A DNA stretch of 64,000 nt from Jiangella asiatica (GTDB lineage: Bacteria; Actinomycetota; Actinomycetes; Jiangellales; Jiangellaceae). Each line of letters opens with the position of its first letter. Positions within the stretch are counted from its first letter, which is position 1. The stretch is taken from contig NZ_SMKZ01000011.1 in NCBI RefSeq assembly GCF_004349065.1, positions 83,328 to 147,327 on the forward strand, given 5' to 3'. Of this stretch, positions 52,370 through 61,114 are shown piece after piece. The notes under the pieces are model-generated. The model made no database searches and was not told the origin of the DNA. It saw nothing but the letters and a program-made list of their open reading frames with translations. Both the position numbers and the translations under genes were made by a program.

Positions 52370-53218
52370 TCAGCCCTTGACGGCCCCACGGGTCAGACCC
52401 GCCACGATCTGCCGGTTGGCCACGATCGCCATCAGGATGATCGGGACGGCGGTGACCACGCCGACCGCGGCCATCGCACCGAACTTGATCTCCTGGGGCT
52501 GGATCAGCGCGGCGATCCCGACGGTGATCGGCGCCTCGGTGCCGCCCGCGGTGAAGACGAGGCCGAAGAGGAACTCGTTCCAGACCTGAATCGCGGTGAA
52601 GATGGCGACGGCGGCGATGCCCGGAGCGGCCAGCGGGAGCATGACGGCCCGGAACACCCGCAGTTCGCCGGCCCCATCGATCGACGCCGACTCGCGCAGC
52701 TCCCCCGGGATGGTGTCGAAGTAGAACTTCGTCATGATGACGGCGAAGGGCAGGTTGAACACCGTGTTCAGCAGGATGAGCCCGCCCAGGGTCCCGACCA
52801 GCTCGTAGTTGAGTAGCGTCACATAGAGTCCGGGCACCAGCGTCATGGGCGGGATCACCTGCAGCAGCCCGGCGACGGTGAGGATCGCGAGCACCGTGCG
52901 CCGCGACCACCGCAGCTGGCTCAGGCTGTAGCTGGCGAAGCTGCTGACGACCAGCGTCAGCGCGGTCGCCGCCACGACGAGCACCAGGCTGTTGACCACC
53001 TGGGTGCCGAAGACGGCGTCGGGGGCGAAGATCTCGGCGAAGTTGTCCCACGAGAACTCGAACTCCCAGTCCGGCGACACGATCGCCCGAGGTCGCTGGA
53101 GGGCGATGATCGCCATCCAGATCAGTGGGACGACCGTGACGACGCCGGCCCCGGCCAGGATCGCTCCCGCGATCCAGCGGCCCGGTGCGTGTCCTCGACT
53201 CGGATGCCTAGAAGCCAC
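52370..53218 (-). CDS. CUT1-type sugar ABC permease, MalG-like
   Basis: 282 residues, GTG 53218, overlapping the MalF-like gene by 11 bases. Six helices; start helix IAGAILAGAGVVTVVPLIWMAIIAL; MalG-type segments WEFEFSWDNFAEIF, NSLVLVVAATALTLVVSSFASYSLSQL, and the EAA loop ELRESASIDGAGELRVFRAVMLPLAAPGIA. The C-terminus GLTRGAVKG matches the usual end of these subunits. No ATPase gene is present in locus 3, so a shared MsiK-type ATPase encoded elsewhere must energise it. Confidence 0.92.
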   Translation of the reverse strand: MASRHPSRGHAPGRWIAGAILAGAGVVTVVPLIWMAIIALQRPRAIVSPDWEFEFSWDNFAEIFAPDAVFGTQVVNSLVLVVAATALTLVVSSFASYSLSQLRWSRRTVLAILTVAGLLQVIPPMTLVPGLYVTLLNYELVGTLGGLILLNTVFNLPFAVIMTKFYFDTIPGELRESASIDGAGELRVFRAVMLPLAAPGIAAVAIFTAIQVWNEFLFGLVFTAGGTEAPITVGIAALIQPQEIKFGAMAAVGVVTAVPIILMAIVANRQIVAGLTRGAVKG

Positions 53219-54152
53219 GGGAAGTCCTCCGGATCAGGGAGCGGACGGCGAACGACAGCAACAGGACGGCGAGCACGAGCGCCACCACCGTGATGCTGAG
53301 TGCGGCGCCGTAGCCGTACTCGAACGAGTCGAAGAACACCGACCGCAGATAGATGGTGATGACCGTCGTCGCCGTGCCCGGCCCGCCGAAGGTGAGCAGG
53401 TACATCTCGTCGAAGGCCTTCACGCCCATGATCAGCCGGATCGCCGCCGCACCGGCGATGGCCGGCGTCAGCAACGGCAGGATGATGTGGCGCACCTGGC
53501 GCAGGTAGCTCGCGCCGTCGACGCTGGCCGCCTCGAGCACCGAGGTGTCGATCCCGCGCAGCGCCGTGTAGACGAAGAGGAACACGATCGGGGTCCAGTG
53601 CCACACGTCGACGACGATGATGCTGGCCATCGCCCCGATGTTGTCGCCGAGCCAGGCCTGGGGATCGGCTCCGAGCGAGACCAGGACACGGTTGAGCAGG
53701 CCGATCTGCGGGCTGAGGATCAACAGCCAGACGACGCTGATGACGACCGGCGCGACGATGGCCGGCCAGATGATGAGGTTCTGCGCGAACCGCTGCGCCG
53801 TGACCACGCGGTCGGTGGCGAGCGCGAGCACGATGCCGAGGACCAGGGTCAGCAGGACCGTCGCGGTGATGAAGACGGCGGAGTTGCGCAGCGACACCAC
53901 GAACGTCTCGTCGTCGAGCATCCGGATGAAGTTGTCCAGGCCGACGGACTCCCACTGGAACTCCCCGGCGACCAGCCGGACCCGACCGAACGCCATCCAG
54001 ACCAGCAGGCCGACTGGGTAGGCGACGAGTCCGGCGAAGACAGCCGCGAGCGGTGCGACGCTCAGGTACTTGAACCACGGGAACGGCCTGCGGGCCGTAG
54101 AGGTCGTGACAGCCGGCGCCGTCCGGGGCGCGGTGTCCAGGCGTGTGGTCAT
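53208..54152 (-). CDS. CUT1-type sugar ABC permease, MalF-like
   Basis: 314 residues, ATG 54152 (ATGA overlap with the binding-protein gene). After a polar N-terminus, helix 1 (YLSVAPLAAVFAGLVAYPVGLLVWMAF) is followed by the family pattern VGLDNFIRMLDDETFVVSLRNS, more helices, and the EAA loop VLEAASVDGASYLRQVRHIILPLLTPAI. Partner of the MalG-like subunit. The operon order binding protein, MalF, MalG is the usual one for actinobacterial CUT1 systems. Confidence 0.92.
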   Translation of the reverse strand: MTTRLDTAPRTAPAVTTSTARRPFPWFKYLSVAPLAAVFAGLVAYPVGLLVWMAFGRVRLVAGEFQWESVGLDNFIRMLDDETFVVSLRNSAVFITATVLLTLVLGIVLALATDRVVTAQRFAQNLIIWPAIVAPVVISVVWLLILSPQIGLLNRVLVSLGADPQAWLGDNIGAMASIIVVDVWHWTPIVFLFVYTALRGIDTSVLEAASVDGASYLRQVRHIILPLLTPAIAGAAAIRLIMGVKAFDEMYLLTFGGPGTATTVITIYLRSVFFDSFEYGYGAALSITVVALVLAVLLLSFAVRSLIRRTSRGF

Positions 54153-55432
54153 TCGAGGAACCCCGCATCCGTGACGACCTCGGTGAGCGCGTCCTGCATC
54201 TCGTGCACGGCGTCGTCGAGGCTCATGCTGCCGGCCAGGTACTGGCTGATCACCGGATCGGTGATGTCCAGCATCGCCGGGGTGAACGGGTAGCGCAGTC
54301 CGCCGCGGACGTCGTCGGCAGACTCGATGATCACGCGCAGGTCGGGCCGGTCACTGACGACGTCGCTGCGGGTCGTCACTCCCCCGTTGTCCGCCCACGC
54401 CTGCATGGTGTCCTTGCTCGTGAGCCAGGTCAGAAAGTCGTAGGCGAGCTGGGTGCGCTCCTCGGGCAGCCCGGTCGGCACCCCGAGCACCCAGGTGCCA
54501 CTGACCGGGGTCCGGCCGGGCAGCACCGCATAGCCGATCCGCCCGGCGACGTGTGAGGCGTTCGGGTCCTCCAGCGGCGCGGCGTTGGCCGTGACCAGCG
54601 CCGACTGAAGCACCGTCCCGCCCTGCATCAGCGAGATCGCCTCGGCCTGCGCGATGGTCTGCGGCGCCGGTGGGCCTACGTCGGCGAGCGCCTTGAACTG
54701 CTCGAGCGCGGCGCGGAACTCGTCGGTGTCGATGGCGGGGGTCCAGTCGCCGCCGGCCTCGTCGGTGAACCACGAGCCGCCGTAGGAGAACAGCACCGCG
54801 CTGAAGTCGTAGGTGGGTGTCTTGCCGCGCGCGACGTAGCCCTCGTCCACCGCCCCGTCGGCGACGGCACGCTCCGCGTTCGCGACGACCTCGTCCCAGT
54901 CGGTCGGCACCCGCAGGCCGAGCTGCTGGTAGACGTCGGCCCGGTACATGAACTCGTGGATGTTGCCGTTGATCGGCAGCGCGTACGGGTCGCCGTCCAG
55001 CGCGGTGGTCCGGGTCCCCGTGTCCCAGCGGCCGACGCCGTCGAACTCGATGAGGTCCGGGTCCCACGAGAAGTCCGGGTCGACGTCGGTCAGCGGCTGG
55101 ACCCACTGGTTGTCGTAGAACAGTCCGACCCACTGCTCGTTGATCAGGAACAGGTCGAAGGCGTTCGAGCCGATCTGGGCGGCATTGGCCTGCTGGGTCA
55201 TGAGGCCGTCGAACGGGAACGAGGTGAGGTTCACCTCGATTCCGGTCTCGGCTTCGTACTCGGCGATGATGTCCTGGTACGCGCCGAGCCAGGGCGCCTC
55301 GACGGCGGACAGGTTCAGCTCGGTCAGGTCTCCGGGCGACGCGTTCGGCCCGGTCGACGAGCAGCTGGCGGCCGGTGCGGCGGCCACCAGCGTGGTCAGG
55401 AGCACAGCGGCACGACGTCTGCGTCGTGTCAT
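54149..55432 (-). CDS. Sugar-binding lipoprotein of a CUT1 ABC importer (SBP family 1)
   Basis: 427 residues, ATG 55432. Very basic start (TRRRRR), hydrophobic 8-20, lipobox A-A-S-C24. Mature protein has the MalE-like pattern: APWLGAYQDIIAEYEAETGIEVNL, NAFDLFLINEQWVGLFYDNQWVQPL, LPINGNIHEFMYRADVYQQLGLRVPTDWDEV, MQGGTVLQSALVTANAAPLED and FLTWLTSKDTMQAW. It captures the ligand outside and presents it to the permease. Its start overlaps the stop of the preceding sulfatase (ATGA), directly tying import to desulfation. Confidence 0.93.
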   Translation of the reverse strand: MTRRRRRAAVLLTTLVAAAPAASCSSTGPNASPGDLTELNLSAVEAPWLGAYQDIIAEYEAETGIEVNLTSFPFDGLMTQQANAAQIGSNAFDLFLINEQWVGLFYDNQWVQPLTDVDPDFSWDPDLIEFDGVGRWDTGTRTTALDGDPYALPINGNIHEFMYRADVYQQLGLRVPTDWDEVVANAERAVADGAVDEGYVARGKTPTYDFSAVLFSYGGSWFTDEAGGDWTPAIDTDEFRAALEQFKALADVGPPAPQTIAQAEAISLMQGGTVLQSALVTANAAPLEDPNASHVAGRIGYAVLPGRTPVSGTWVLGVPTGLPEERTQLAYDFLTWLTSKDTMQAWADNGGVTTRSDVVSDRPDLRVIIESADDVRGGLRYPFTPAMLDITDPVISQYLAGSMSLDDAVHEMQDALTEVVTDAGFLE

Positions 55433-56928
55433 GCGAATCTCCTCTGGTCGGGGTGGGTCGGCGACTCACCGTGGTGTGGATCGAGGTCGTGCCCGGCGAG
55501 ATCGATCAGTCGGCGGTACAGGTCGTGGACGACGTCCGGGTGGTCGAGCCAGGCGTTGTGCTGCTCCCCGGGGTCGGCGTCGAGGTCGAACAGCTGGCCG
55601 GCCGGGTCGTCCGGGCCGACCGGCTCGCCACCGGGGCCGGACAGCCCGCCGCCGGACCCGGTGGAGAAGATGGCCTTCCAGCGGCCGCGGGTGACGGCGA
55701 AGGCGCCGCCCATGCTGTGGTGTACGAGGACGTCGCCGGGGCTGCCCGGCGCCCCGCGGAGCTGTGCCGACCGGTCGGTGCCGTCGGGTGCCGCGCCGGG
55801 CGGCAGCGGCAGGTCCAGGAGCCCGGCCAGGCTCGGCATCAGGTCGATCAGGCCAATGGGGGTGGCACTGGTCGCTCCGGCCGGCAGGACGCCGGGGAGC
55901 CGCATGACCAAGGGCTCGCGGTGCCCGCCGTCCCAGAGGTCGCCCTTCTGTCCCCGCCATGGGCCGTTGGGCCGATGCACGTCGAGGTCCACCTCGTCGG
56001 CGAAGATCGTCGGGGCGCCGTTGTCGCTGGTGAAGATGACGAGCGTGTCGTCGAGCACCCCGGCCCGTTCGAGGGCTTCGGTCACCTGCCCGACCATCCA
56101 GTCGACGAAGACGACGGAGTCGCCGCGCACCCCTGCCTCCGAGCTGCCGCGGAGGAAGTCCGGCGGCACCTGCGGACGGTGCGGGGCCGAGGGCGCGAAG
56201 TACAGGAGGAACGGCTCGCCGGCGCTGTGCTCGATGAACCGGACCGCCTCGGCGGTGAACCGCAGGTCGACCTCGCGTTCGTCCCAGTCCCGGGTCTCGA
56301 GGCCGGGCCGCTGGCCCGGCAGGAACCGGCGCTTCTCCTGCTGTGGCAGGCCGAGCGTCCGGTCCTGCCGAAGGAGGGCGTACGGCGGCATGTTGAGCGA
56401 ACCGGCGATCCCGAAGAAGTAGTCGAAGCCGAGGTCGACCGGCCCGCCGGTGAACGGCCGGGCGTAGTCGATGTCGGCGCCGAAGTCCAGGTCCTTGTCG
56501 CGGTGCCGGGCCAGGGGGTCGCCCAGCTCGTACTCCAGCGGATCGCCCGCGAACGCGTCCCACGTCGAGTCGTCCCGGTGCCTCCACCCCAGGCCGAGGT
56601 GCCACTTGCCGATGGCCGCCGTGCGGTAGCCGTGTTCCTGGAACACCGACCCGAGGGTCGGCCGGCCGGGCTCGATCAGCGCCGGTCCGTGACCCATCAG
56701 GACGCCGCTCTTGAGCGGGCTGCGCCAGCTGTACCGGCCCGTCATCAGGGCGTACCGGCTCGGGGTGCACACGGCGGACGCGGCGTGGGCGTCGTGGAAG
56801 CTGACGCCCTCGGCGGCCAGCCGGTCAACCGCCGGCGTCCGGATCCGGGTGGCGCCGTAGCAGCCGAGGTCGCCCCAACCGAGGTCGTCGGCGAGCACCA
56901 GGACCACATTGGTGTGGCTGCGCGGCAT
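55429..56928 (-). CDS. Cytosolic arylsulfatase-type sulfatase
   Basis: 499 residues; the A of its ATG (56928) is the last base of the preceding TGA. Motifs of the arylsulfatase-A-like group: VVLVLADDLGWGDLGCYG, formylglycine motif C54-T-P-S-R58 (VCTPSRYALMTGRYSWR), AAIGKWHLGLGW, APSAPHRPQVPP and IFTSDNGAPTIF. The DDLGWGDLGCYG opening is the canonical one for exo-acting sulfatases on hexose or hexosamine esters. No signal peptide, unlike most arylsulfatases of this type in Bacteroidetes. Substrate not resolvable. Confidence 0.92.
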   Translation of the reverse strand: MPRSHTNVVLVLADDLGWGDLGCYGATRIRTPAVDRLAAEGVSFHDAHAASAVCTPSRYALMTGRYSWRSPLKSGVLMGHGPALIEPGRPTLGSVFQEHGYRTAAIGKWHLGLGWRHRDDSTWDAFAGDPLEYELGDPLARHRDKDLDFGADIDYARPFTGGPVDLGFDYFFGIAGSLNMPPYALLRQDRTLGLPQQEKRRFLPGQRPGLETRDWDEREVDLRFTAEAVRFIEHSAGEPFLLYFAPSAPHRPQVPPDFLRGSSEAGVRGDSVVFVDWMVGQVTEALERAGVLDDTLVIFTSDNGAPTIFADEVDLDVHRPNGPWRGQKGDLWDGGHREPLVMRLPGVLPAGATSATPIGLIDLMPSLAGLLDLPLPPGAAPDGTDRSAQLRGAPGSPGDVLVHHSMGGAFAVTRGRWKAIFSTGSGGGLSGPGGEPVGPDDPAGQLFDLDADPGEQHNAWLDHPDVVHDLYRRLIDLAGHDLDPHHGESPTHPDQRRFA

Positions 56929-58349
56929 CAGAGCCGACCTCCCGTCCGGTCCTCGGGCGTCAGCCGGTCGCGCTCCATCTCGTCGAACCAGCGGTCGAGC
57001 TCCGCCTGCATCCTCGCGACCACGCCGGGGTGGTCCGTGGCGACGTCCCTCTGCTCGCCCGGGTCAGCCGCCAGGTCGAACAGCCGGGCCGGCGGTGCGT
57101 CGATCGCCTCGGGTGGTGGCGGGTCGGTGTCGTCCACGTCCACGTAGCTCCCGCGGCGGCGTTTGATGTCCACGTCGATCGCCTGGTCGCGATCCCGCAG
57201 GTCCAGGGTCGCGGGCACCGCCGGGCGGACCAGCTTCCACCGTCCGTCGCGCATGGCCGCGTTCGAGTCCGGCCGCGGCCGGTACCGGGTCCACTGCCAG
57301 AACCGGGGCGTGTCTTCGACGGCCTGGCCCAGCAGCAGCGGCGAGACGTCGCGGCCGTCCAGCGGTAGCGAGGACGAACCGGAGGCGCCGCCGCTGCCCG
57401 CGCCGGCGATCCGCAGCAGCGTCGGAAACCAGTCGGTCAGGTGGACGAAGGCGTCGCTGCGGCCCGGCGCGACCGTGCCCGGCCAGTGCACGATGGCCGG
57501 CACCCGGATCCCGCCGTCATAGACGTGTTGCTTCGAGCCCGCCAGCCCGGCATTGAAGCGGGCCGCGCAGCGATCGCCCTCACCGGCGTGATCGGGGCCG
57601 TTGTCGCTGGTGAAGACGACTATCGTCCGTTCGGTGAGCCCGGCGTCGGCGAGCGCGCGCACGATCTGGCCGACACCGCGGTCCATGGCCTCGAGCATCG
57701 CGTAGATCGTGGCCACCACCTCGGTCCGCCCGGCGGCGCGGTGCTTCTCGACGAGATCGGCGGGCGCCTGGAACGGGAAGTGCGGTGCGTTGAACGCCAC
57801 GTGCAGGAAGAACGGCCGGCCGGCGTGGCGGCGAATGAAGCCCGCGGCCTCCTCCGTCAGCACGTCGGTGAGGTACCGCCCGTCGGCCTCCATCGGTGTC
57901 CCGTCGTGTTCCAGGTGCCAGTCCCAGTAGTCCTGCCAGCCGCCGCGGAACCCGGCGAACTCGTCGAACCCCCGGCGGGTCGGCGCGTACGCCTCGCCCA
58001 CGGCTCCGGTGTGCCACTTGCCGACGATGCCGGTGCGGTAGCCGTGGTGCCGCAGCACGTCGGCGATCGTGACCTCGTCGAGCCGCAGCCGATCGGTCCC
58101 GCGCGCCTCCAGGGTGTCGATGACGCCGGTGCGCTGCGGATACCTGCCGGTCAGCAGCGCGGCGCGGGCGGGAGCGCAGACCGGCGAGGCCGAGTAGTGC
58201 TGTTCGAGGACGAGCGACGTCGCCGCCAGGTCGTCCAACGCGGGGGTGGAGCTGATGCCGCCGTTGACGAATCCGAAATCGCCGAAGCCCATGTCGTCGG
58301 CAACGATCACGACGATGTTCGGACGGGCTTCCGCGCGGACGGGGCTCAT
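56928..58349 (-). CDS. Cytosolic arylsulfatase-type sulfatase
   Basis: 473 residues, ATG 58349, first gene of locus 3. Motifs: NIVVIVADDMGFGDFGFVNGG, formylglycine motif C58-A-P-A-R62 in VCAPARAALLTGRYPQRTG, GIVGKWHTG, AFNAPHFPFQAP and VFTSDNGPDHAGEG. The protein lacks a secretion signal. CAPAR and the GPDH ending resemble N-acetylgalactosamine-sulfatase-like and 6-sulfatase-like S1 members, though this is only a resemblance. It begins an operon that encodes two enzymes before the importer, an unusual order. Confidence 0.92.
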   Translation of the reverse strand: MSPVRAEARPNIVVIVADDMGFGDFGFVNGGISSTPALDDLAATSLVLEQHYSASPVCAPARAALLTGRYPQRTGVIDTLEARGTDRLRLDEVTIADVLRHHGYRTGIVGKWHTGAVGEAYAPTRRGFDEFAGFRGGWQDYWDWHLEHDGTPMEADGRYLTDVLTEEAAGFIRRHAGRPFFLHVAFNAPHFPFQAPADLVEKHRAAGRTEVVATIYAMLEAMDRGVGQIVRALADAGLTERTIVVFTSDNGPDHAGEGDRCAARFNAGLAGSKQHVYDGGIRVPAIVHWPGTVAPGRSDAFVHLTDWFPTLLRIAGAGSGGASGSSSLPLDGRDVSPLLLGQAVEDTPRFWQWTRYRPRPDSNAAMRDGRWKLVRPAVPATLDLRDRDQAIDVDIKRRRGSYVDVDDTDPPPPEAIDAPPARLFDLAADPGEQRDVATDHPGVVARMQAELDRWFDEMERDRLTPEDRTGGRL

Positions 58350-58407
58350 GCGCCTGATTCAACACAGTCGCCAGCCGGCGGCTCAACAGCAGGCGCCTGA
58401 TACTTCG

Positions 58408-58422
58408 ATAAGCTCTTCTTAT
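58408..58422. promoter_or_regulatory. LysR-type operator overlapping the regulator start codon
   Basis: ATAAG-N5-CTTAT contains the T-N11-A signature of LysR-type sites. It covers the ATG at 58421, and no ribosome-binding site precedes that ATG, so the regulator mRNA may be leaderless. GCGCCTGAT occurs at 58350-58358 and again at 58394-58402 in the same gap. Confidence 0.6.
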
Positions 58423-59305
58423 GCAGCTACGTCAGCTGGAGATCATCAGTGTTTTGGCCGATGAATTGCATTTCAGCCGCGCGGCGCAGCGACTGGGCAT
58501 TTCACAATCGGCGTTGAGCCAGCAACTGCACAAGTTCGAGACCGAGCTCGGCGTGCGGCTGGTCACCCGCACGAGCCGCGAGATCAGCCTGACCGAGGTC
58601 GGTGAGCAGGTGCTCGAGGCCGCCCGGCAAACACTCGCGGCCGTCGACCGCACCCGGGTGATCGTCGACGACCACCTGGCTGGACGCACCGGCCGGATGG
58701 TGATCGGCTCTCTCGGCGCCGGCCTCAATGGCCCGCTACCTGGAATTCTGCGGAAATTCCGGCAGGTATCGCCGCGCAGCGTGATCGAACTGATTCACTC
58801 GCGCGACAGTGCCACTCAGGAGCGCGGAATTCTGTCTGGAGAATTGGATGCGGCGGTTGTGCGCCGGGTCGCCAACATTCGGTCGCTGGAAACGACGAAG
58901 ATCCTGGACGAGTCGTTCGTCGTGTATCTTCCGGACGACCATCGACTGGCCGCGCGGACCACGATCTCGCTGGGTGAACTATTCGACGAGAGTTACGTCT
59001 TCTGGCACCGTCACCTCGGTTCGTCGTTCTACGACCTGCTGATCGACGGCTGCCGGGCGCAGGGGTTCGAGCCACGCATCGAGGCCCTCGGCGACACCCT
59101 CGAAGCCCAGCTGGCGCTGGTGGCCGCCGGCATCGGGATCTCGATCCAGGCGGCGTCGATGGCGTCGATCGCGCGGTCCGGCACGGTCGCCATCCCGCTC
59201 GACCCGGCGGACCTGCGTGCCGGCTTGTGGTTCGCCTATCGCCGCTGGAACCGCTCCGCGCTGGTGGAGAACTTCCTGTCGGTGGCGAAAGACGTGGTCG
59301 GCTGA
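58421..59305 (+). CDS. LysR-family regulator of locus 3
   Basis: 294 residues, ATG 58421. N-terminal winged helix: LRQLEIISVLADELHFSRAAQRLGISQSALSQQLHKFE split across the HTH, the standard LTTR start, followed by a linker helix and two alpha/beta effector subdomains (about 90-294: GRMVIGSLGAGLNGPLPGILRKF, ISLGELFDESYVFWHRHLG). Divergent from the first sulfatase gene, it is the expected activator of locus 3. It is convergent, with two bases between stops, with the last sulfatase of locus 4. LysR control of a sugar importer is less common than LacI or ROK control. Confidence 0.92.
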   Translation: MQLRQLEIISVLADELHFSRAAQRLGISQSALSQQLHKFETELGVRLVTRTSREISLTEVGEQVLEAARQTLAAVDRTRVIVDDHLAGRTGRMVIGSLGAGLNGPLPGILRKFRQVSPRSVIELIHSRDSATQERGILSGELDAAVVRRVANIRSLETTKILDESFVVYLPDDHRLAARTTISLGELFDESYVFWHRHLGSSFYDLLIDGCRAQGFEPRIEALGDTLEAQLALVAAGIGISIQAASMASIARSGTVAIPLDPADLRAGLWFAYRRWNRSALVENFLSVAKDVVG

Positions 59306-59307
59306 CG

Positions 59308-61098
59308 TCACGGCGCCTCCTCGTCGTCCAGGGCGGCCAACTCGGTGGCGATCTCCGCGAGCGTCGCCCAGGGCAGCACGCCGATCATTAGAGCCGCGGC
59401 CCGGTAGAGCGACATCTCCGAGCAGATCTCCCCGAACGGCCCGACCGCCAGGGACGGGCTGCGGCGACGCAGGATGGCGGCCGCCTGCGCGTCATCCAGG
59501 AGCACGCCGACCGGCGTCCGGACGCTGAGGCGGGACCACGGGAACTCGTCGACGGGCGGTGCCGGCCGCGACGAGGCCAGCACCTGGTCGTGCTGTGCTT
59601 CGCAGAGCAGATGCTCGCGGCCGACCGGTCCCGCCACAGGCAGGCCGAGGCGGACGAACTGACTTTCCGGGGCGTCGGCGGCGCGCATCAGCTCCACCAG
59701 GGCGCCGGCCATCCGCAGCTCCACGTCGGTGTCGATCACGGGATACGCCTGCTCGGGGTCGTCCCACAGGTCGAAGAGCTGGCTGCCGAACACGAACGGA
59801 TTCGTGCCCGCATGCCCGGCGGTCCGCAGCACCGGCATCTGCTTGGTGAAGGAGAAGCCCGGATGCAACCGCGCGTCGCGCAGCTCCGCGGCGCTGAACC
59901 GGCCCCGCATGTGCGTCGGCATGAGGGTGTGTTCGTACAGCGGAGCGTTGTCCGCCGCGGCACAGGCACGCATGTAGACGTACCGGCCGTCGGTGACCGA
60001 GACGTGCCCGCCGAACGCACCGAACAGGCCGAACTCGCGGACCGGCGTCCCCGCCTCGATGACTCCCGCCAACGGCGCGCCCTGCATGTCCGGCGTCCGC
60101 TCCACCCCGAAGAACTCCAGCAGCGTGGGACCGAGGTCGATCGTCTGGACGAGGGCGTCCCGGCGCTCGCCGGCGACACGAAAACGCGGATCCCAGATGA
60201 ACAGCGGCGTGTGGATCGTCTCGTCGTACCACGGCGGGACGCTCTTGCCCCACCAGCCGTGCTCGCCCAGGAGAAAGCCGTGGTCCGTGTAGACGATGAG
60301 CATGGTGTCCTGCCACAGCCCGAACTCGTCCATGGCGTCCAGCACCCGCCCCAGCGACGCGTCGCACATGGTCACCAGGGCCGCGTAGTGCCTGCGCACG
60401 CGCTCGCGCACGGCCTCGTCCTCGACCACCTGCATGTAGTCGGGCCAGTCGTAGTCCGGTCCCCCGTCGTCGCCGGGATAGCGGGCCTCGAAGGAGGGGT
60501 CGCTGAAGAACGGCTCGTGCGGGTCGAACGTCTCCAGCTGCACGAACCAGTCCTGCTCGTCGCGGTTGTCGGCGATGAACTCCAGGCCGGCATCGAACGT
60601 CAGGGTCTGCGGGTGGTCGGCGAGGCCGCTGAGGTAGCGCCGGTTGATCTGGTCCTGCCGCCAGGTGCCGCTGCGCCGGATGCGCAGGTCGTCCGGGACG
60701 GGCGGGTCGGCTGCCCAGCCCTTCCACGGGTCGCCCTGCTGCCCGCGGATCAGCGAGAACGTGCCGTAACGGGGGTGATAGGTGGCACCGCCGTCCTCCC
60801 AGTAGTGCAGGTGGTCGGTCGAGAGGTGGGTCGTGACCCCGGCGCGCCCGAGCATCTCCGGCACCGAGTCGTCGAACGGCTCCAGCGGGCCCCAGCCGCG
60901 GTGCAGGAAGTTGTACCGGCCGGTGTGGAGCTCGCGGCGGGCGGGCATGCACGGCATGCTGCCGGCGTAGCTGTTGTCGAAGGTCACCGACCGCGCTGCC
61001 AGCCGCTCGAAGTTCGGCGCGATGGTCCCCGATGTCGGGTCGTACGGCGGCAGGTGCCTGCGGTTCAAGCTGTCGAACATCACCATCACGGCACGCAT
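59308..61098 (-). CDS. Cytosolic sulfatase with C-terminal extension
   Basis: 596 residues, ATG 61098 with GAGG upstream. Motifs: AVMVMFDSLNRRHLPPYD (one metal aspartate in place of the usual DD), formylglycine motif C50-M-P-A-R54 in PCMPARRELHTGRYNFLHRGWG, LETFDPHEPFF and IVYTDHGFLLGEHGWWGKS. The family with FDSLNR and CMPARRELHTG is a recognised S1 branch found in glycosaminoglycan-type loci. About 120 C-terminal residues beyond the last core strand (after the LFDLWDDPEQAYP block) form a helical extension absent from the other sulfatases here. No signal peptide. Co-transcribed with the sulfatase at 61115 (gap 16). Confidence 0.9.
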   Translation of the reverse strand: MRAVMVMFDSLNRRHLPPYDPTSGTIAPNFERLAARSVTFDNSYAGSMPCMPARRELHTGRYNFLHRGWGPLEPFDDSVPEMLGRAGVTTHLSTDHLHYWEDGGATYHPRYGTFSLIRGQQGDPWKGWAADPPVPDDLRIRRSGTWRQDQINRRYLSGLADHPQTLTFDAGLEFIADNRDEQDWFVQLETFDPHEPFFSDPSFEARYPGDDGGPDYDWPDYMQVVEDEAVRERVRRHYAALVTMCDASLGRVLDAMDEFGLWQDTMLIVYTDHGFLLGEHGWWGKSVPPWYDETIHTPLFIWDPRFRVAGERRDALVQTIDLGPTLLEFFGVERTPDMQGAPLAGVIEAGTPVREFGLFGAFGGHVSVTDGRYVYMRACAAADNAPLYEHTLMPTHMRGRFSAAELRDARLHPGFSFTKQMPVLRTAGHAGTNPFVFGSQLFDLWDDPEQAYPVIDTDVELRMAGALVELMRAADAPESQFVRLGLPVAGPVGREHLLCEAQHDQVLASSRPAPPVDEFPWSRLSVRTPVGVLLDDAQAAAILRRRSPSLAVGPFGEICSEMSLYRAAALMIGVLPWATLAEIATELAALDDEEAP

Positions 61099-61114
61099 CC
61101 GGGGCCTCAGTCCG

